A DNA stretch of 64,000 nt from Thermodesulfomicrobium sp. WS (lineage in GTDB: Bacteria; Desulfobacterota; Desulfovibrionia; Desulfovibrionales; Desulfomicrobiaceae). The notes beneath the pieces are model-generated. The model was not told where the DNA came from. It did no database searches and saw only the letters and a list, made by a program, of their open reading frames with translations. Shown piece by piece: positions 25,133 to 35,030 of the stretch. The DNA lies in contig NZ_AP027130.1 of assembly GCF_027925145.1 (NCBI RefSeq), positions 2,062,537-2,126,536 of the forward strand. Reading direction: 5' to 3'. Within the stretch, counting starts at the first letter, position 1, and each line of letters starts with the position of its first letter. Both the position numbers and the translations under genes were made by a program.

Positions 25133-25630
25133 ATGACCATGGACACCACTGCCCTGCGCACCCATATCACCTCTTTGGCCCAAACCGCCTGCCTCGCCCA
25201 CGGGATCTCCCTGTGGGGGATCGAATTTGGCGGCGGCTCGCGACGCCTTGTGGTTCGCGTCTACGTCGACGCCCCCGGCGGGGTGACCATCGAGCATTGC
25301 GAGGCCGTAAGCAAACACTTAAGCCTTGCCTTGGACGTGGAAGACCCCATCCCCGGGGCCTATACCTTGGAAGTGTCTTCTCCGGGCCTTGACCGGCTCT
25401 TTTTCCACCCCGAGCAGCTCGCTTCCTCTGTGGGGGCCACCATCCGGGTGCGTCTGCGTGCAGCCATGGACGGCCGCAAAAATTTCCAGGGAGTTCTCCA
25501 AGCGCTGGAGGACGATACCCTTGTCCTGGCGGAAAACGATCGTATCTTCCGCCTGCCCTGGCCCGCCTGCGCCAAGGTCCAGCTGGTGTACGACCTCTCG
25601 CCCGCCTTTTCCACGGAGACTACCGCATGA
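25133..25630 (+). CDS. rimP: Ribosome maturation factor RimP
   Basis: The 165-residue protein assists 30S maturation. It shows the RimP features WGIEFGGGSRRLVVRVYVD, VTIEHCEAVSKHLSLALD and YTLEVSSPGLDRLF with a C-terminal SH3-like part. Two in-frame ATGs at 25133 and 25139 are both possible starts. It leads the translation operon and its stop overlaps the nusA start by four bases. Confidence 0.93.
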   Translation: MTMDTTALRTHITSLAQTACLAHGISLWGIEFGGGSRRLVVRVYVDAPGGVTIEHCEAVSKHLSLALDVEDPIPGAYTLEVSSPGLDRLFFHPEQLASSVGATIRVRLRAAMDGRKNFQGVLQALEDDTLVLAENDRIFRLPWPACAKVQLVYDLSPAFSTETTA

Positions 25631-26907
25631 ATCTCGAACTGAAAAAAGTCATCGACCAAATCAGCAAAGACAAAGGGATCGACCGCGACCTCCTCATCGA
25701 TACCCTCGAAGAAGCCATCCGGGCCTCGGTCATCAAAAAATATGGGGACGGCCTCGATATCGAAGTCACCTTCAACGAGGAGACGGGCGACATCGAAGTC
25801 TTCCAATTCAAGATCGTGGTGGACAAGGTCCGCGACCCGGACAACGAAATCTCCTTGGAAGAGGCGCGCCGGCACGATCCCAACGTGGAACTGGACGACG
25901 AGATGGGCTTTCGCCTGCACGTGGAAGACCTTGGCCGCATCGCCGCGCAAAGCGCCAAACAGGTGCTCATCCAGCGCATGCGCGACGCCGAACAGGAAAT
26001 CATCTACGAGGAATACAAAAATCGCAAAAACGAGATCGTCAGCGGCATCATCCAGCGCCGCGACCGTGCCGGCTGGATCGTCAACCTGGGCCGCACCGAG
26101 GCCCTGCTCCCCAAGGAGCAGCAAATCCCCCGCGAACACTTCCGCCAGGGGGACCGGGTGGAAGGCCTCATCATCGACGTGCGCAAGGAAGGCCGCGGCC
26201 CGCAGATCATCATTTCCCGATCCCACCCCGATTACATGGTGGCCTTGTTCCGCCGCGAAGTGCCTGAGGTCGCCGACGGCACGGTGAACATCATGAGTGT
26301 CGCCCGGGATCCGGGACTGCGGGCCAAGGTGGCGGTGTTGTCGCAAGATTCCAATGTGGATCCTGTGGGGGCCTGTGTGGGGGTGCGGGGGTCGCGCATC
26401 CACAACATCGTGCAGGAGCTGCGCGGCGAGCGCATCGATATCGTCCTCTGGAGTCCGGATATCGCCACCTATGCGGCCAACGCCCTGTCCCCGGCGCGCA
26501 TCGCCAAGATCATCGTGGACGACGAAGAAAAGACCCTCGAGGTGGTCGTCCCCGATGACCAGCTGACCCCCGCCATCGGCAAAAAGGGCCAAAACGTGAA
26601 ACTGGCGGCCAAGCTCCTGGGCTGGAAGATCGACATCCATTCGCTCACCCGCTTCAACCAGATGTACAAAAATCGCCAGCAATTGGAACAGGTGGCGAGC
26701 GCAGCGCAAATTTCCCTGGCCGACATCCTGGATGCGGGATTTGACTCTCTGGAGTCTCTGGCTGCAGCGGAAAATACGGACCTGATGCGCATTCGCGGGG
26801 TGGACGAAGACACGGTGGGGATTTTACGCACCGCCATCAACCTCCTGTCGCCCAAGGTCCAGGCCCACGACCATGAGGCCGAGAGTGGAACAGCACTCCA
26901 CGAATGA
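25627..26907 (+). CDS. nusA: Transcription termination/antitermination factor NusA
   Basis: The 426-residue factor binds RNA polymerase and nascent RNA. The N-terminal domain (about 1-130) is followed by S1 (about 135-200, GWIVNLGRTEALLPKEQQ), KH1 (DPVGACVGVRGSRI) and KH2 (DQLTPAIGKKGQNVKLAAKL). A short helix-hairpin-helix-like region ends the protein (LMRIRGVDEDTVGIL). It lacks the second acidic repeat of the E. coli protein, as in many other bacteria. Confidence 0.96.
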   Translation: MNLELKKVIDQISKDKGIDRDLLIDTLEEAIRASVIKKYGDGLDIEVTFNEETGDIEVFQFKIVVDKVRDPDNEISLEEARRHDPNVELDDEMGFRLHVEDLGRIAAQSAKQVLIQRMRDAEQEIIYEEYKNRKNEIVSGIIQRRDRAGWIVNLGRTEALLPKEQQIPREHFRQGDRVEGLIIDVRKEGRGPQIIISRSHPDYMVALFRREVPEVADGTVNIMSVARDPGLRAKVAVLSQDSNVDPVGACVGVRGSRIHNIVQELRGERIDIVLWSPDIATYAANALSPARIAKIIVDDEEKTLEVVVPDDQLTPAIGKKGQNVKLAAKLLGWKIDIHSLTRFNQMYKNRQQLEQVASAAQISLADILDAGFDSLESLAAAENTDLMRIRGVDEDTVGILRTAINLLSPKVQAHDHEAESGTALHE

Positions 26908-27139
26908 TTTTCCTCGCAAACACCGCCCGGTTCGCACCTGTGTCATCTGCCGGCAGCGGTTTGAGAAAGATGGTATGCAGAGATATCTCTGCCCGCCGCC
27001 AGGGGGCGCCGCATTGGTGCCAGATCCGAGCGGCCGGCAGCCAGGCCGCGGTTTTTACGTCTGCGGCAACGCGAAATGTCAGGAGCGTGTGGCCTCGTAC
27101 CGCGGCTGGCGCATGAAATGTAAGGGAGAGAGGGCATGA
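26873..27139 (+). CDS. ylxR: YlxR (DUF448) RNA-binding protein
   Basis: The 88-residue protein contains [12 protein letters not shown] and PGRGFYVC, the cysteine-bearing DUF448 signature. The 5' end overlaps nusA by 35 bases and the 3' end overlaps infB by four. This nusA-ylxR-infB order is widespread. Proteins of this family bind RNA or RNase P; the role here is not established. Confidence 0.92.
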   Translation: MRPRVEQHSTNDFPRKHRPVRTCVICRQRFEKDGMQRYLCPPPGGAALVPDPSGRQPGRGFYVCGNAKCQERVASYRGWRMKCKGERA

Positions 27140-29847
27140 GCACGAAAATGCGGATTCGGGATTTGGTGGCCGAGCTCGGCGCACAAGGTCGGGAGATCAT
27201 GCGCATTGTCCATGAGCTGGGCATCGAGGCCAAAACCCAGATGAGCGGCCTCACGGAAGAACAGGTGGAGGCCGTACGCAAACGCTACGAAGCATCCCAA
27301 AACGCCCCGGTGGAGACCCGTGTGGCAGGGGAAGTGGTCGTGCGCCGTCGGCGGACGACGCGCAGCAGCGCCCAAGCAGACGACCAAACGCCGGAAGCGG
27401 GCGCTCCGGCCACCCAGGAGGCCCCGCAAGCCCCTGAGGGCTCGGATCTCACGCCGCAAAAGTCCGCCCGTAAGGCCCGTCGTCCTGAGGAGACCCGGGC
27501 TCGCATCATCGCAACCCCCAAGCCGGAGCCGCAGCCCGCGCCCCAAGCCGAAGCCACACCTGCCGCCACCATCCCCGAGAGCGATGCGGTATCAGAACCG
27601 GCCTCCCCGGTCCCTGCCGCTTCCGAGACTGCTCCCGTGGTCGCCACCGAGACCGCTGCCGAGATTTCCTCCGAGGACACCATGATCGCCTCCCCCGAGG
27701 CATCCGCCGACGGTCGGCCTGTGCTGGCGCCCCAGCCCGAGGGCAAGGAAGCCCCCCAGAAGGACGATCGCAAACGCTCCAAGGACCGCAGCCGCAAGCC
27801 CGCGGCGCCCACGGTGGCCGTCAAGGTCATCTCCCGACCCAAGGTGGTGGAGTTTCCCCAGGCATCTCCCCGGCCTGAGCCGCGTCCAGCCCCTGCGCCA
27901 GCGGCCCCGCCGAGCGACACCCCCAGCCGTGATGGCCGCGGAAAGAAGAAAAAAGGCCGCCGCACCGTGGAGGCTCGGGATATTTACGACAAGCAGGAAG
28001 CCGCCATCCTCTCCAAGAGCAAAAAGGCGCAGCGGGCGGAAGCCAAGCGGCAGTCGGAGCGCCGCCCGGTGTCCCAGCCCATCAAAGCGGCCAAACGCAA
28101 GATCCGCATCGAGGAAAGCATCCGCTTGAGCGACCTGGCCCATCAAATGGGCGTCAAGGCCCAAGAGCTCATCAAGACCCTCTTTGGCATGGGCGTGCTG
28201 GCCACCATCAACCAATCCCTGGATTTCGAGACCGCAGCGCTGGTGGCCGCAGAGTTCCAGTATGACGTGGAAAAGGTGGGTTTCTCCGAGGAGTCGTTCC
28301 TTGTGCCCCAAGAAGTCGACGCCCCCGAGTCCCTCAAGCCCCGGCCGCCTGTGGTGACCATCATGGGGCATGTGGACCACGGCAAGACCTCCCTCTTGGA
28401 CGCCATCCGCCAGACCAACGTGGCCTCGGGAGAGGCCGGCGGCATCACCCAGCACATCGGCGCCTACCATGTGCGCACGGCCCGGGGCGAAGTGGTCTTC
28501 CTGGACACCCCGGGTCATGAGGCCTTCACCACCATGCGCGCCCGCGGCGCTCAGGTCACGGACATCGTGGTGCTCGTGGTGGCTGCGGACGACGGCGTCA
28601 TGGAGCAGACCCGCGAGGCCATCAACCACGCCCGGGCCGCCGGTGTGCCCATCGTGGTGGCGGTCAACAAGATCGACAAGCCCGGTGCGGACCCTGACCG
28701 GGTCAAGCGCGAGCTCGCCGACTTGGGCCTTCTCGCCGAAGACTGGGGCGGCGACACCATCTTCGCCCATGTCTCGGCCAAAAAACGCATCGGCTTGGAC
28801 GAACTCCTGGAACTCATCCTGCTGCAGGCCGAAGTCCTGGAGCTCAGGGCCAATCCCGACAAGCCTGGACGCGGCCACGTGATCGAGGCGCGTCTGGACA
28901 AAGGCCGCGGCCCGGTGGCCACCATCCTGGTGAAGGAAGGCCAGATCCGCCAGGGCGACGCCTTTGTGTGCGGACTTTTCAGCGGCAAGGTGCGGGCCAT
29001 GTTCAATGACCAGGGCCGTAGCATCAAGGTGGCCGGCCCCTCCATGCCGGCAGAACTCCAGGGTCTGGAAGGCGTGCCCGAGGCGGGTGACGAATTCGTG
29101 GTGGTGCAGGACGAAAAAGTCGCCCGCCGCATTGCGGAAGAACGGCGTATGAAGCAGCGCGAGCGCGAGCTGGCCAAGGAATCCAAGGTCACCCTGGAGA
29201 GCTTTTTGGCGGCCAAGGCGGGAGGGGAGGCCCAAAGCCTCAACATCGTGCTCAAGGCCGATGTCCAGGGTTCTCAAGAAGCCATTGCCGACGCCCTACG
29301 CAAGCTCTCCACCGACGAGATCAAGATCGGCATCGTCCACGCCGGCACCGGGGCCATTTCCGAGTCCGACATCCTTTTGGCCTCGGCCTCCAACGCCATC
29401 GTCATCGGCTTCAATGTGCGGCCCACGGCCAAGATCAAAGAGATCGCCGAGCAGGAACAGGTGGACATCCGCTTCTATGACATCATCTACAAGCTGGTGG
29501 ATGACATCAAGGCGGCCATGTCCGGCATGCTCTCGCCGGAGATCAAAGAGGTCTACCTGGGCCAGGCCGACGTGCAGCAGACCTTCTCCGTCCCCAAAGT
29601 GGGCACGGTGGCCGGCTGCATGGTGAGCGACGGCAAGATCAAGCGCAACGCCGGTGCCCGCTTGCTGCGCGACGGCGTGGTGGTGTACACGGGCCGCATC
29701 GCATCCCTCAAACGCTTCAAGGAAGACGCCCGGGAGGTGACCAAAGGCTACGAATGTGGCATCGGCCTGGAGAACTTCAACGACATCAAAGTGGGCGACG
29801 TCATCGAAGCCTTCGAACAGGTGGAAGAGGCTCGCACCATCGAATAA
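27136..29847 (+). CDS. infB: Translation initiation factor IF-2
   Basis: The 903-residue GTPase places initiator tRNA on the ribosome. It has an N-terminal IF2_N domain (about 1-55), a long proline/alanine/glutamate-rich linker (about 60-310), a second IF2_N-like segment ([19 protein letters not shown]), then the G domain with GHVDHGKTS near residue 411, DTPGHEAF and NKIDKP, and the C-terminal domains ending in [16 protein letters not shown]. The linker is of low complexity and typical of larger IF-2 forms. Confidence 0.97.
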   Translation: MSTKMRIRDLVAELGAQGREIMRIVHELGIEAKTQMSGLTEEQVEAVRKRYEASQNAPVETRVAGEVVVRRRRTTRSSAQADDQTPEAGAPATQEAPQAPEGSDLTPQKSARKARRPEETRARIIATPKPEPQPAPQAEATPAATIPESDAVSEPASPVPAASETAPVVATETAAEISSEDTMIASPEASADGRPVLAPQPEGKEAPQKDDRKRSKDRSRKPAAPTVAVKVISRPKVVEFPQASPRPEPRPAPAPAAPPSDTPSRDGRGKKKKGRRTVEARDIYDKQEAAILSKSKKAQRAEAKRQSERRPVSQPIKAAKRKIRIEESIRLSDLAHQMGVKAQELIKTLFGMGVLATINQSLDFETAALVAAEFQYDVEKVGFSEESFLVPQEVDAPESLKPRPPVVTIMGHVDHGKTSLLDAIRQTNVASGEAGGITQHIGAYHVRTARGEVVFLDTPGHEAFTTMRARGAQVTDIVVLVVAADDGVMEQTREAINHARAAGVPIVVAVNKIDKPGADPDRVKRELADLGLLAEDWGGDTIFAHVSAKKRIGLDELLELILLQAEVLELRANPDKPGRGHVIEARLDKGRGPVATILVKEGQIRQGDAFVCGLFSGKVRAMFNDQGRSIKVAGPSMPAELQGLEGVPEAGDEFVVVQDEKVARRIAEERRMKQRERELAKESKVTLESFLAAKAGGEAQSLNIVLKADVQGSQEAIADALRKLSTDEIKIGIVHAGTGAISESDILLASASNAIVIGFNVRPTAKIKEIAEQEQVDIRFYDIIYKLVDDIKAAMSGMLSPEIKEVYLGQADVQQTFSVPKVGTVAGCMVSDGKIKRNAGARLLRDGVVVYTGRIASLKRFKEDAREVTKGYECGIGLENFNDIKVGDVIEAFEQVEEARTIE

Positions 29848-29850
29848 GCC

Positions 29851-30138
29851 ATGTACATTGGGGCGCTGCGTTTGGAATTCCGTTTGCACGGCGTCTTCTC
29901 CCTCAAGGAGAAACGCCGTATCGCCGCCAGCCTCAAGCAGAAGCTGCGCAACAAGTTCAATGTCGCTGTGGCGGAGACAGATTCCCAGGACAGCCATGGG
30001 TCCTTGGTGCTTGGGGTGGTCACGGTCAGCGGCGACGCCACCCACGCCCAAGGGCTGCTCCACAAGGCCGTGGCCATGGTCGAAGCTGCCACCAGTGAAG
30101 AGCTCATCGCCGCAGACATCGAAATTTTTGGAGACTGA
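29851..30138 (+). CDS. DUF503 (YlxP-like) protein
   Basis: The 95-residue protein has the DUF503 pattern HGVFSLKEKRRIAASLKQKLRNKFNVAVAE. It starts three bases after infB and stops one base before rbfA. The family is often found here in gram-positive and other bacteria, with a proposed link to ribosome biogenesis that is not established. Confidence 0.9.
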   Translation: MYIGALRLEFRLHGVFSLKEKRRIAASLKQKLRNKFNVAVAETDSQDSHGSLVLGVVTVSGDATHAQGLLHKAVAMVEAATSEELIAADIEIFGD

Positions 30139-30139
30139 T

Positions 30140-30484
30140 ATGCACCGCGCCACAAGCCGCCGTGCCATACAAATGGCCGACCAAATCCTGCAGGTCCTTG
30201 CCCGCATCCTCGTGGAAGAGGTGGAAGATCCGGCCGTGCGCTTGGTGACGGTCACCGGCGTGCGCCTCAATCGGGACTTCAGCATCGCGGAGGTGCTCTT
30301 CACCCACGTGGAAGGCCGCGCGGTGGAAGCCCGCACGGCCCAAGGGCTCAACCGGGCAAAAGGGTTCCTGCGCCTGCGTCTCGGCCAAGAGTTGCGGCTG
30401 CGCGCGGTCCCTGACCTGCGCTTTACCTGGGATACCTTCCTGGAGGAAATGGTGTATGATCCCCCCGCTGCACCCCATCGCTGA
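30140..30484 (+). CDS. rbfA: 30S ribosome-binding factor A
   Basis: The 114-residue protein binds 16S rRNA during small-subunit maturation. RRAIQMADQILQVLARIL, DPAVRLVTVTGVRLNRD and the C-terminal LRLRAVPDLRFTWD match RbfA. It overlaps the following DHH gene by 29 bases. The ATG at 30140 follows TGGAGACTG. Confidence 0.92.
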   Translation: MHRATSRRAIQMADQILQVLARILVEEVEDPAVRLVTVTGVRLNRDFSIAEVLFTHVEGRAVEARTAQGLNRAKGFLRLRLGQELRLRAVPDLRFTWDTFLEEMVYDPPAAPHR

Positions 30485-31442
30485 CGCCATCCGGCAATAC
30501 CACCATTTCCTCGTCACTTCCCATGTCAATCCCGACGGAGACGCCATCGGTTCCATGCTCGCCATGGGCAATATCTTGCGCGCGCTCCACAAAGAGGTCG
30601 TCGTGTACAACGAATCCGGGCTGCCGCGCCGCTTTGACTGGATCACCGGGGGCGAGGCCATTGTCTCCACGCTGCCGGCCCACAAGCCCGAGGCCATCAT
30701 CGTGCTCGATTGCGGCGACGTCCGTCGCCCGGGAGAGACCATCCAGCCCTGGCTCACCACGCTGCCCATCATCAATCTGGACCACCACCTGGGCAATTCC
30801 CATTTTGGCACCTACAATTGGGTGGATCAGCGCATGGCCGCCACCGGCGAGATGGTGGGCATGCTCGCCCGGGTCTTTGGCATCCCCTTTGCCGGCGCCC
30901 TGGGCGAGGCCCTGTACTTGGCCCTGACTGCGGACACCGGCGATTTTTGCTACAACAACACCCGGCCCCAAACCCTGGAGATGGCGGCGGAGATCCTGCG
31001 CCAAGGCCTCAAACCCGGCCCGTTTTACGAACGCAAGCACTCCACCGGCACCCTGGCGCAGATCCAGATGCGCGGGGAGGTGATGCAAAAGGCCCAGCTC
31101 TTCGGCGACGGCCGTATCTGTCTCTTCCAGTTCACCCAAGAGCTTTTTTCCCGCACCGGCACCACCCCCGAGGACACCGAAGGGCTCGTCAACGAAGGGC
31201 TGGCCATCCGCGGCGTCCTGGTGTCCGTGAGCCTGCGGGAAGAGCGCGACCGGATCAAATTTTCCCTGCGCTCCAAGGGCGAGATCAATGTCCAGGCCGT
31301 CGCCATCCGCTTTGGCGGCGGCGGGCACCGCAATGCTGCCGGCGGCAATCTCGCCACCACGGACATGGACGAGGCCATCCGCACCCTCACCCCTGCAATC
31401 ACGGCGGAATTGGAGAAGGCATGCAGCACCACGGCATCCTGA
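30456..31442 (+). CDS. nrnA: DHH-family phosphoesterase, NrnA-like nanoRNase
   Basis: The 328-residue protein carries VNPDGDAIGSMLA, VLDCGDV and NLDHHLGN, the metal-binding DHH motifs, and a C-terminal DHHA1 domain with FGGGGHRNAAGG. Proteins of this type degrade short RNAs and in some cases 3'-phosphoadenosine phosphate. Next to rbfA and truB it matches the classical rbfA-nrnA-truB order. The gene ends 22 bases into truB. Confidence 0.92.
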   Translation: MIPPLHPIADAIRQYHHFLVTSHVNPDGDAIGSMLAMGNILRALHKEVVVYNESGLPRRFDWITGGEAIVSTLPAHKPEAIIVLDCGDVRRPGETIQPWLTTLPIINLDHHLGNSHFGTYNWVDQRMAATGEMVGMLARVFGIPFAGALGEALYLALTADTGDFCYNNTRPQTLEMAAEILRQGLKPGPFYERKHSTGTLAQIQMRGEVMQKAQLFGDGRICLFQFTQELFSRTGTTPEDTEGLVNEGLAIRGVLVSVSLREERDRIKFSLRSKGEINVQAVAIRFGGGGHRNAAGGNLATTDMDEAIRTLTPAITAELEKACSTTAS

Positions 31443-32317
31443 TCGTCGCCAAACCTCCGGGGCTCACCTCGGCCCAGGTCACCAACCGCATCAAACGCCT
31501 GGGACAGCGCAAGATCGGCCACGCCGGGACCCTCGATCCCATGGCCACCGGCGTCCTGGTGGTGCTCCTCGGCCATGGGACCAAACTCGCCGAACACCTC
31601 AACACCGGCACCAAGGTCTACCGCGGGGTCTTGCGTCTTGGCCGGACCACCGATACCTACGACCGCGAGGGCACGGTGACGTCCGAGGCGCCGTGGCAGC
31701 ACGTAGATTCCGATGCCGTGCGTCGTCTCATCCTCTCCTGGACTGAGATCACCGAGCAGGAAGTGCCGCCCGTATCCGCGGCCAAACACGGAGGCAAACC
31801 CGGATACCTCTTGGTGCGCCAAGGCATTACCCCGCCTGCCAAGACCAAGCCCATTACCATTTTTTCCGCCCAGGTCCTGCGCGTGGACCTGCCGCGGGTC
31901 GAATTTCGAGTCACGTGCTCTACCGGCACCTATGTTCGGTCCCTGGCCCACAGCCTGGGGATGCGGCTTGGGTGCGGCGCCGTGCTCGAGGAACTGGAAC
32001 GCGAGGCATGCCATCCATTTACCCTGGATCAGGCCTTGAGCCTCGAGGAAATCCTCGCCGCAGGCGAGGACCTCGGCCGCCTGGTCATCCCGTTGGCCGA
32101 TGCCCTGCCCCATTGGCCGCGCCTCACCGCCACCGAGGCGCAAGCCACGCTGGTGCGCCAGGGACAGATGCTGCCTGCCGGGATGTTTCCCGGCGTGACG
32201 GCGGCCCCGGGGGACAAGGCCCTCATGCTGGATTCCAGCGGCGCGGCCCTGGCCCTCATGCAGGCCAAGATCCACGGGAAGACGGTGGTATGGCGTGTGC
32301 TGCGCGGCCTATGGTAG
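31421..32317 (+). CDS. truB: tRNA pseudouridine(55) synthase
   Basis: The 298-residue enzyme makes pseudouridine 55 in tRNA. KPPGLTSAQVTNRIKR and HAGTLDPMATGVL, with catalytic Asp39, are the TruB hallmarks, followed by VPPVSAAKHGGKPGY and CSTGTYVRSLAHSLG. The ATG at 31421 follows GGAGAAGGC inside the end of the DHH gene. The frame extends further upstream but is not translated there. Confidence 0.96.
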   Translation: MQHHGILIVAKPPGLTSAQVTNRIKRLGQRKIGHAGTLDPMATGVLVVLLGHGTKLAEHLNTGTKVYRGVLRLGRTTDTYDREGTVTSEAPWQHVDSDAVRRLILSWTEITEQEVPPVSAAKHGGKPGYLLVRQGITPPAKTKPITIFSAQVLRVDLPRVEFRVTCSTGTYVRSLAHSLGMRLGCGAVLEELEREACHPFTLDQALSLEEILAAGEDLGRLVIPLADALPHWPRLTATEAQATLVRQGQMLPAGMFPGVTAAPGDKALMLDSSGAALALMQAKIHGKTVVWRVLRGLW

Positions 32318-32364
32318 GCCCAGTTCCATGGTCCATCACCCTAACCAAATAGAAGGAGATCGCT

Positions 32365-32634
32365 GTGGTCCTGACACCGGAACGAAAAGCGGAAATCATC
32401 AAGGAATTCGGAAAGTCGGAAGCCGATACCGGCAGCCCTGAGGTCCAGATCGCCCTGCTTTCGGCGCGCATCGACTACCTCACCGAGCACTTCAAAAGTC
32501 ATCCCAAAGACCATCATTCGCGGGTAGGGCTCTTGAAACTCGTCGGCAAACGCAAGCAACTGCTCTCCTACCTGCGCTCCAAAGACGTGCAGCGCTACCG
32601 CGACATCATCACCAAGCTCGGTCTGCGCAAGTAA
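32365..32634 (+). CDS. rpsO: 30S ribosomal protein S15
   Basis: The 89-residue protein begins at GTG (32365) after [43 protein letters not shown] and the final ITKLGLRK match S15. rpsO next to pnp is the conserved arrangement. Confidence 0.97.
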   Translation: MVLTPERKAEIIKEFGKSEADTGSPEVQIALLSARIDYLTEHFKSHPKDHHSRVGLLKLVGKRKQLLSYLRSKDVQRYRDIITKLGLRK

Positions 32635-32640
32635 CCCCAC

Positions 32641-32664
32641 GGGCGGGGCTCCCCCCCGCCCTTT
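32641..32664 (+). terminator. Hairpin between rpsO and pnp
   Basis: GGGCGGGG (32641-32648) pairs with CCCCGCCC (32654-32661) across a five-base loop and is followed by only TTT. It may be a partial terminator or a processing site between the two genes. Confidence 0.5.
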
Positions 32665-32771
32665 GCCCTCCCGCCCCAGGGTTTCGTGTTGCTGTTCAGG
32701 AAGCGAAACGTCGTTTTCTGCACGCATCACCAAACCCGCAAGGGGAGGGCCAACCCCTTGAGGAGTATATC

Positions 32772-34949
32772 ATGTCTGGATTTTCCACGACCACACGCAC
32801 CATTTCGTGGGCAGATGGGTCCATCACCATCGAACACGGCCGCCTGGCCCTGCAAGCCAGCGGCGCGGTCACCGTGCGCTGGGGCGACACCATCGTGCTC
32901 GTCACCGCCACCCATCAGGCCCTGGACCGCGCCGTGGACTTCCTGCCGCTTACCTGCAACTACCAGGAAATGCTCTACGCCGCAGGCCGCATCCCCGGAA
33001 GCTACTTCCGCCGGGAGATCGGCCGCCCCAGCGACCATGAGACCCTCATCTCCCGCCTCGTGGACCGCCCCATCCGGCCGCTTTTCCCCAAAACCATCAA
33101 TCACGAGATCCAAATCATCGCCACGGTCATCTCCTCGGACCGCGAACACCCGGCGGACATCCTCGCCATGCTGGGGGCCTCGGCGGCCCTGCACATCTCG
33201 GACATCCCCTTTGCCGGCCCCATGGCTGCGGTGCGCATCGGCCAAAAAGACGGCGCCTTCATCCTCAACCCCACCACCAAGGAGATGGCTGCCAGCACCC
33301 TCAATCTGGTGCTGGCCGGCACCCGGGACGCTGTCGTCATGGTGGAGGGCGGGGCCCAGTTCATCCGCGAAGACGTGCTCGCCGAGGCCATCGCCTGGGG
33401 ACACAGCCAGCTTGCCCCCTTCCTCGATGCCCAGGAGTCCCTGCGTGAGGAACGCGGCCGGGCCAAGTTTGTGGTTCCGGAAGCGGTCCACGACGCCGAA
33501 CTGGAGGCCGCAGTACGGGAAGTGGCCATCGCCCCCCTGGACGAGGCCCTGCGCGTGCCGACCAAGCTCGCCCGCAAGGAGGCCAAGGCCGCGGCCAAGG
33601 AGACCATCCTTGCCGCCCTGCGGGAACGCTTTGCCGAAACCCCGGAACGACTGGCGCGGGTAGGCGAAATCCTGGAAGCCTTGGAGAAGGAATTGGTGCG
33701 CCGCCGCATCCTCGAAGAAGGCCGCCGCATCGACGGCCGGGACCTGACCACCGTACGGCCCCTGACCATGGAAGTGGGCGTCCTGCCCCGCACCCACGGC
33801 TCCGCCATCTTTGCCCGCGGCGAGACCAAGGCGCTGTGCACCTGCACCCTAGGAAGCTCCCGGGACGAGCAGCGACTGGAGACCCTAGGCGGCGACGTGG
33901 CCAAGCGTTTCCTCATGCACTACAATTTCCCGCCCTACTGCGTGGGCGAGGCCCGACCGCTGCGTGCCCCCTCCCGACGCGAGGTCGGCCACGGCGCCCT
34001 CTCGGAACGGGCCCTCGCTCCTATCTTGCCAGACCCACACTCCTTCCCCTTCACCATCCGCTTGGTGTCGGACATCATGGAGTCCAACGGCTCCTCATCC
34101 ATGGCCTCAGTATGCGGCGGCTGCCTCGCTCTCATGGACGCAGGCGTGCCCATTACCACCCCGGTGGCGGGCATCGCCATGGGACTCATCAAGGAAGGCG
34201 ACCGCTATCTGGTACTCACCGATATCCTCGGGGATGAGGACCACCTCGGCGACATGGACTTCAAGGTGGCCGGCAGCCGCGACGGCGTCACCGCCATCCA
34301 GATGGACATCAAGATCGCCGGCATCCCGGCGGAAGTCATGCGCCAGGCCCTGGCCCAGGCGCGCGAGGCCCGCATTTTCATCCTCGATGCCATGGCCAAA
34401 GTCCTGCCCGCCCCGCGGGGCGAACTCTCCCGCTTTGCGCCCCAGACGGATACGGTCCACATCTCTCCGGACAAAATCCGAGAGCTCATCGGCCCGGGCG
34501 GCAAGAACATCAAGGCCATCTGCGAGGCCACCCAGGCGGACATCGACATCGACGATTCCGGCAAGGTGAGCATCTTCGCCCCGGACCAGGAAACCCTGGC
34601 CAAGGCCCGGGAAATGGTGCTCTTCTACGATCAAAAGGCCGAACTGGGCCGCGACTACGACGGCATCGTCAAAAAAGTCATGGATTTCGGCGCCTTTGTG
34701 GAGATTTTACCCGGCCTGGAGGGCCTGTGCCATATCTCCCAGTTGGACCGCGCCCGAGTCCAGACCGTTACGGACGTGGTGCGCGAAGGCGATGCCATCC
34801 GCGTGCGGGTCATCGACATCGAACCTTCGGGACGCATCAAACTCAGCCGCAAGGCCATCCTCCAAGAGGCCGCGGGCGAAGCCCCAGACCCGGTGGAGCG
34901 CCAAGCCCCGCGCAGCGGCGGGCGGCCTCGCGGCGGCGGACGACGCTAG
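32772..34949 (+). CDS. pnp: Polyribonucleotide nucleotidyltransferase (PNPase)
   Basis: The 725-residue phosphorolytic exonuclease has two RNase PH domains separated by a helical part, then a KH domain (GPGGKNIKAICEATQADIDIDD, about 575) and an S1 domain (YDGIVKKVMDFGAFVEILPG, about 622). RGETKALCTCTLGSSRDEQ lies in the second RNase PH core. AGGAGTATATC precedes the ATG. It degrades RNA from the 3' end in the cytoplasm. A hairpin terminator follows. Confidence 0.97.
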   Translation: MSGFSTTTRTISWADGSITIEHGRLALQASGAVTVRWGDTIVLVTATHQALDRAVDFLPLTCNYQEMLYAAGRIPGSYFRREIGRPSDHETLISRLVDRPIRPLFPKTINHEIQIIATVISSDREHPADILAMLGASAALHISDIPFAGPMAAVRIGQKDGAFILNPTTKEMAASTLNLVLAGTRDAVVMVEGGAQFIREDVLAEAIAWGHSQLAPFLDAQESLREERGRAKFVVPEAVHDAELEAAVREVAIAPLDEALRVPTKLARKEAKAAAKETILAALRERFAETPERLARVGEILEALEKELVRRRILEEGRRIDGRDLTTVRPLTMEVGVLPRTHGSAIFARGETKALCTCTLGSSRDEQRLETLGGDVAKRFLMHYNFPPYCVGEARPLRAPSRREVGHGALSERALAPILPDPHSFPFTIRLVSDIMESNGSSSMASVCGGCLALMDAGVPITTPVAGIAMGLIKEGDRYLVLTDILGDEDHLGDMDFKVAGSRDGVTAIQMDIKIAGIPAEVMRQALAQAREARIFILDAMAKVLPAPRGELSRFAPQTDTVHISPDKIRELIGPGGKNIKAICEATQADIDIDDSGKVSIFAPDQETLAKAREMVLFYDQKAELGRDYDGIVKKVMDFGAFVEILPGLEGLCHISQLDRARVQTVTDVVREGDAIRVRVIDIEPSGRIKLSRKAILQEAAGEAPDPVERQAPRSGGRPRGGGRR

Positions 34950-34987
34950 ATACGCCTTGGACAAACACCCCTATCCACATCCGACAG

Positions 34988-35012
34988 CGGGGCGAGAAAT
35001 CTCGCCCCGTTG
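34988..35012 (+). terminator. Hairpin terminator after pnp
   Basis: CGGGGCGAGA (34988-34997) and TCTCGCCCCG (35000-35009) form a perfect ten-base stem, followed by TTGTT. The T-run is short, so termination may be partial. Confidence 0.65.
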
Positions 35013-35030
35013 TTCCGTCAGGGAGACGCC

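Noticed and set aside
31025..32275. 416-codon minus-strand frame
   Set aside because: It is antisense to nrnA and truB, both of which are well supported.
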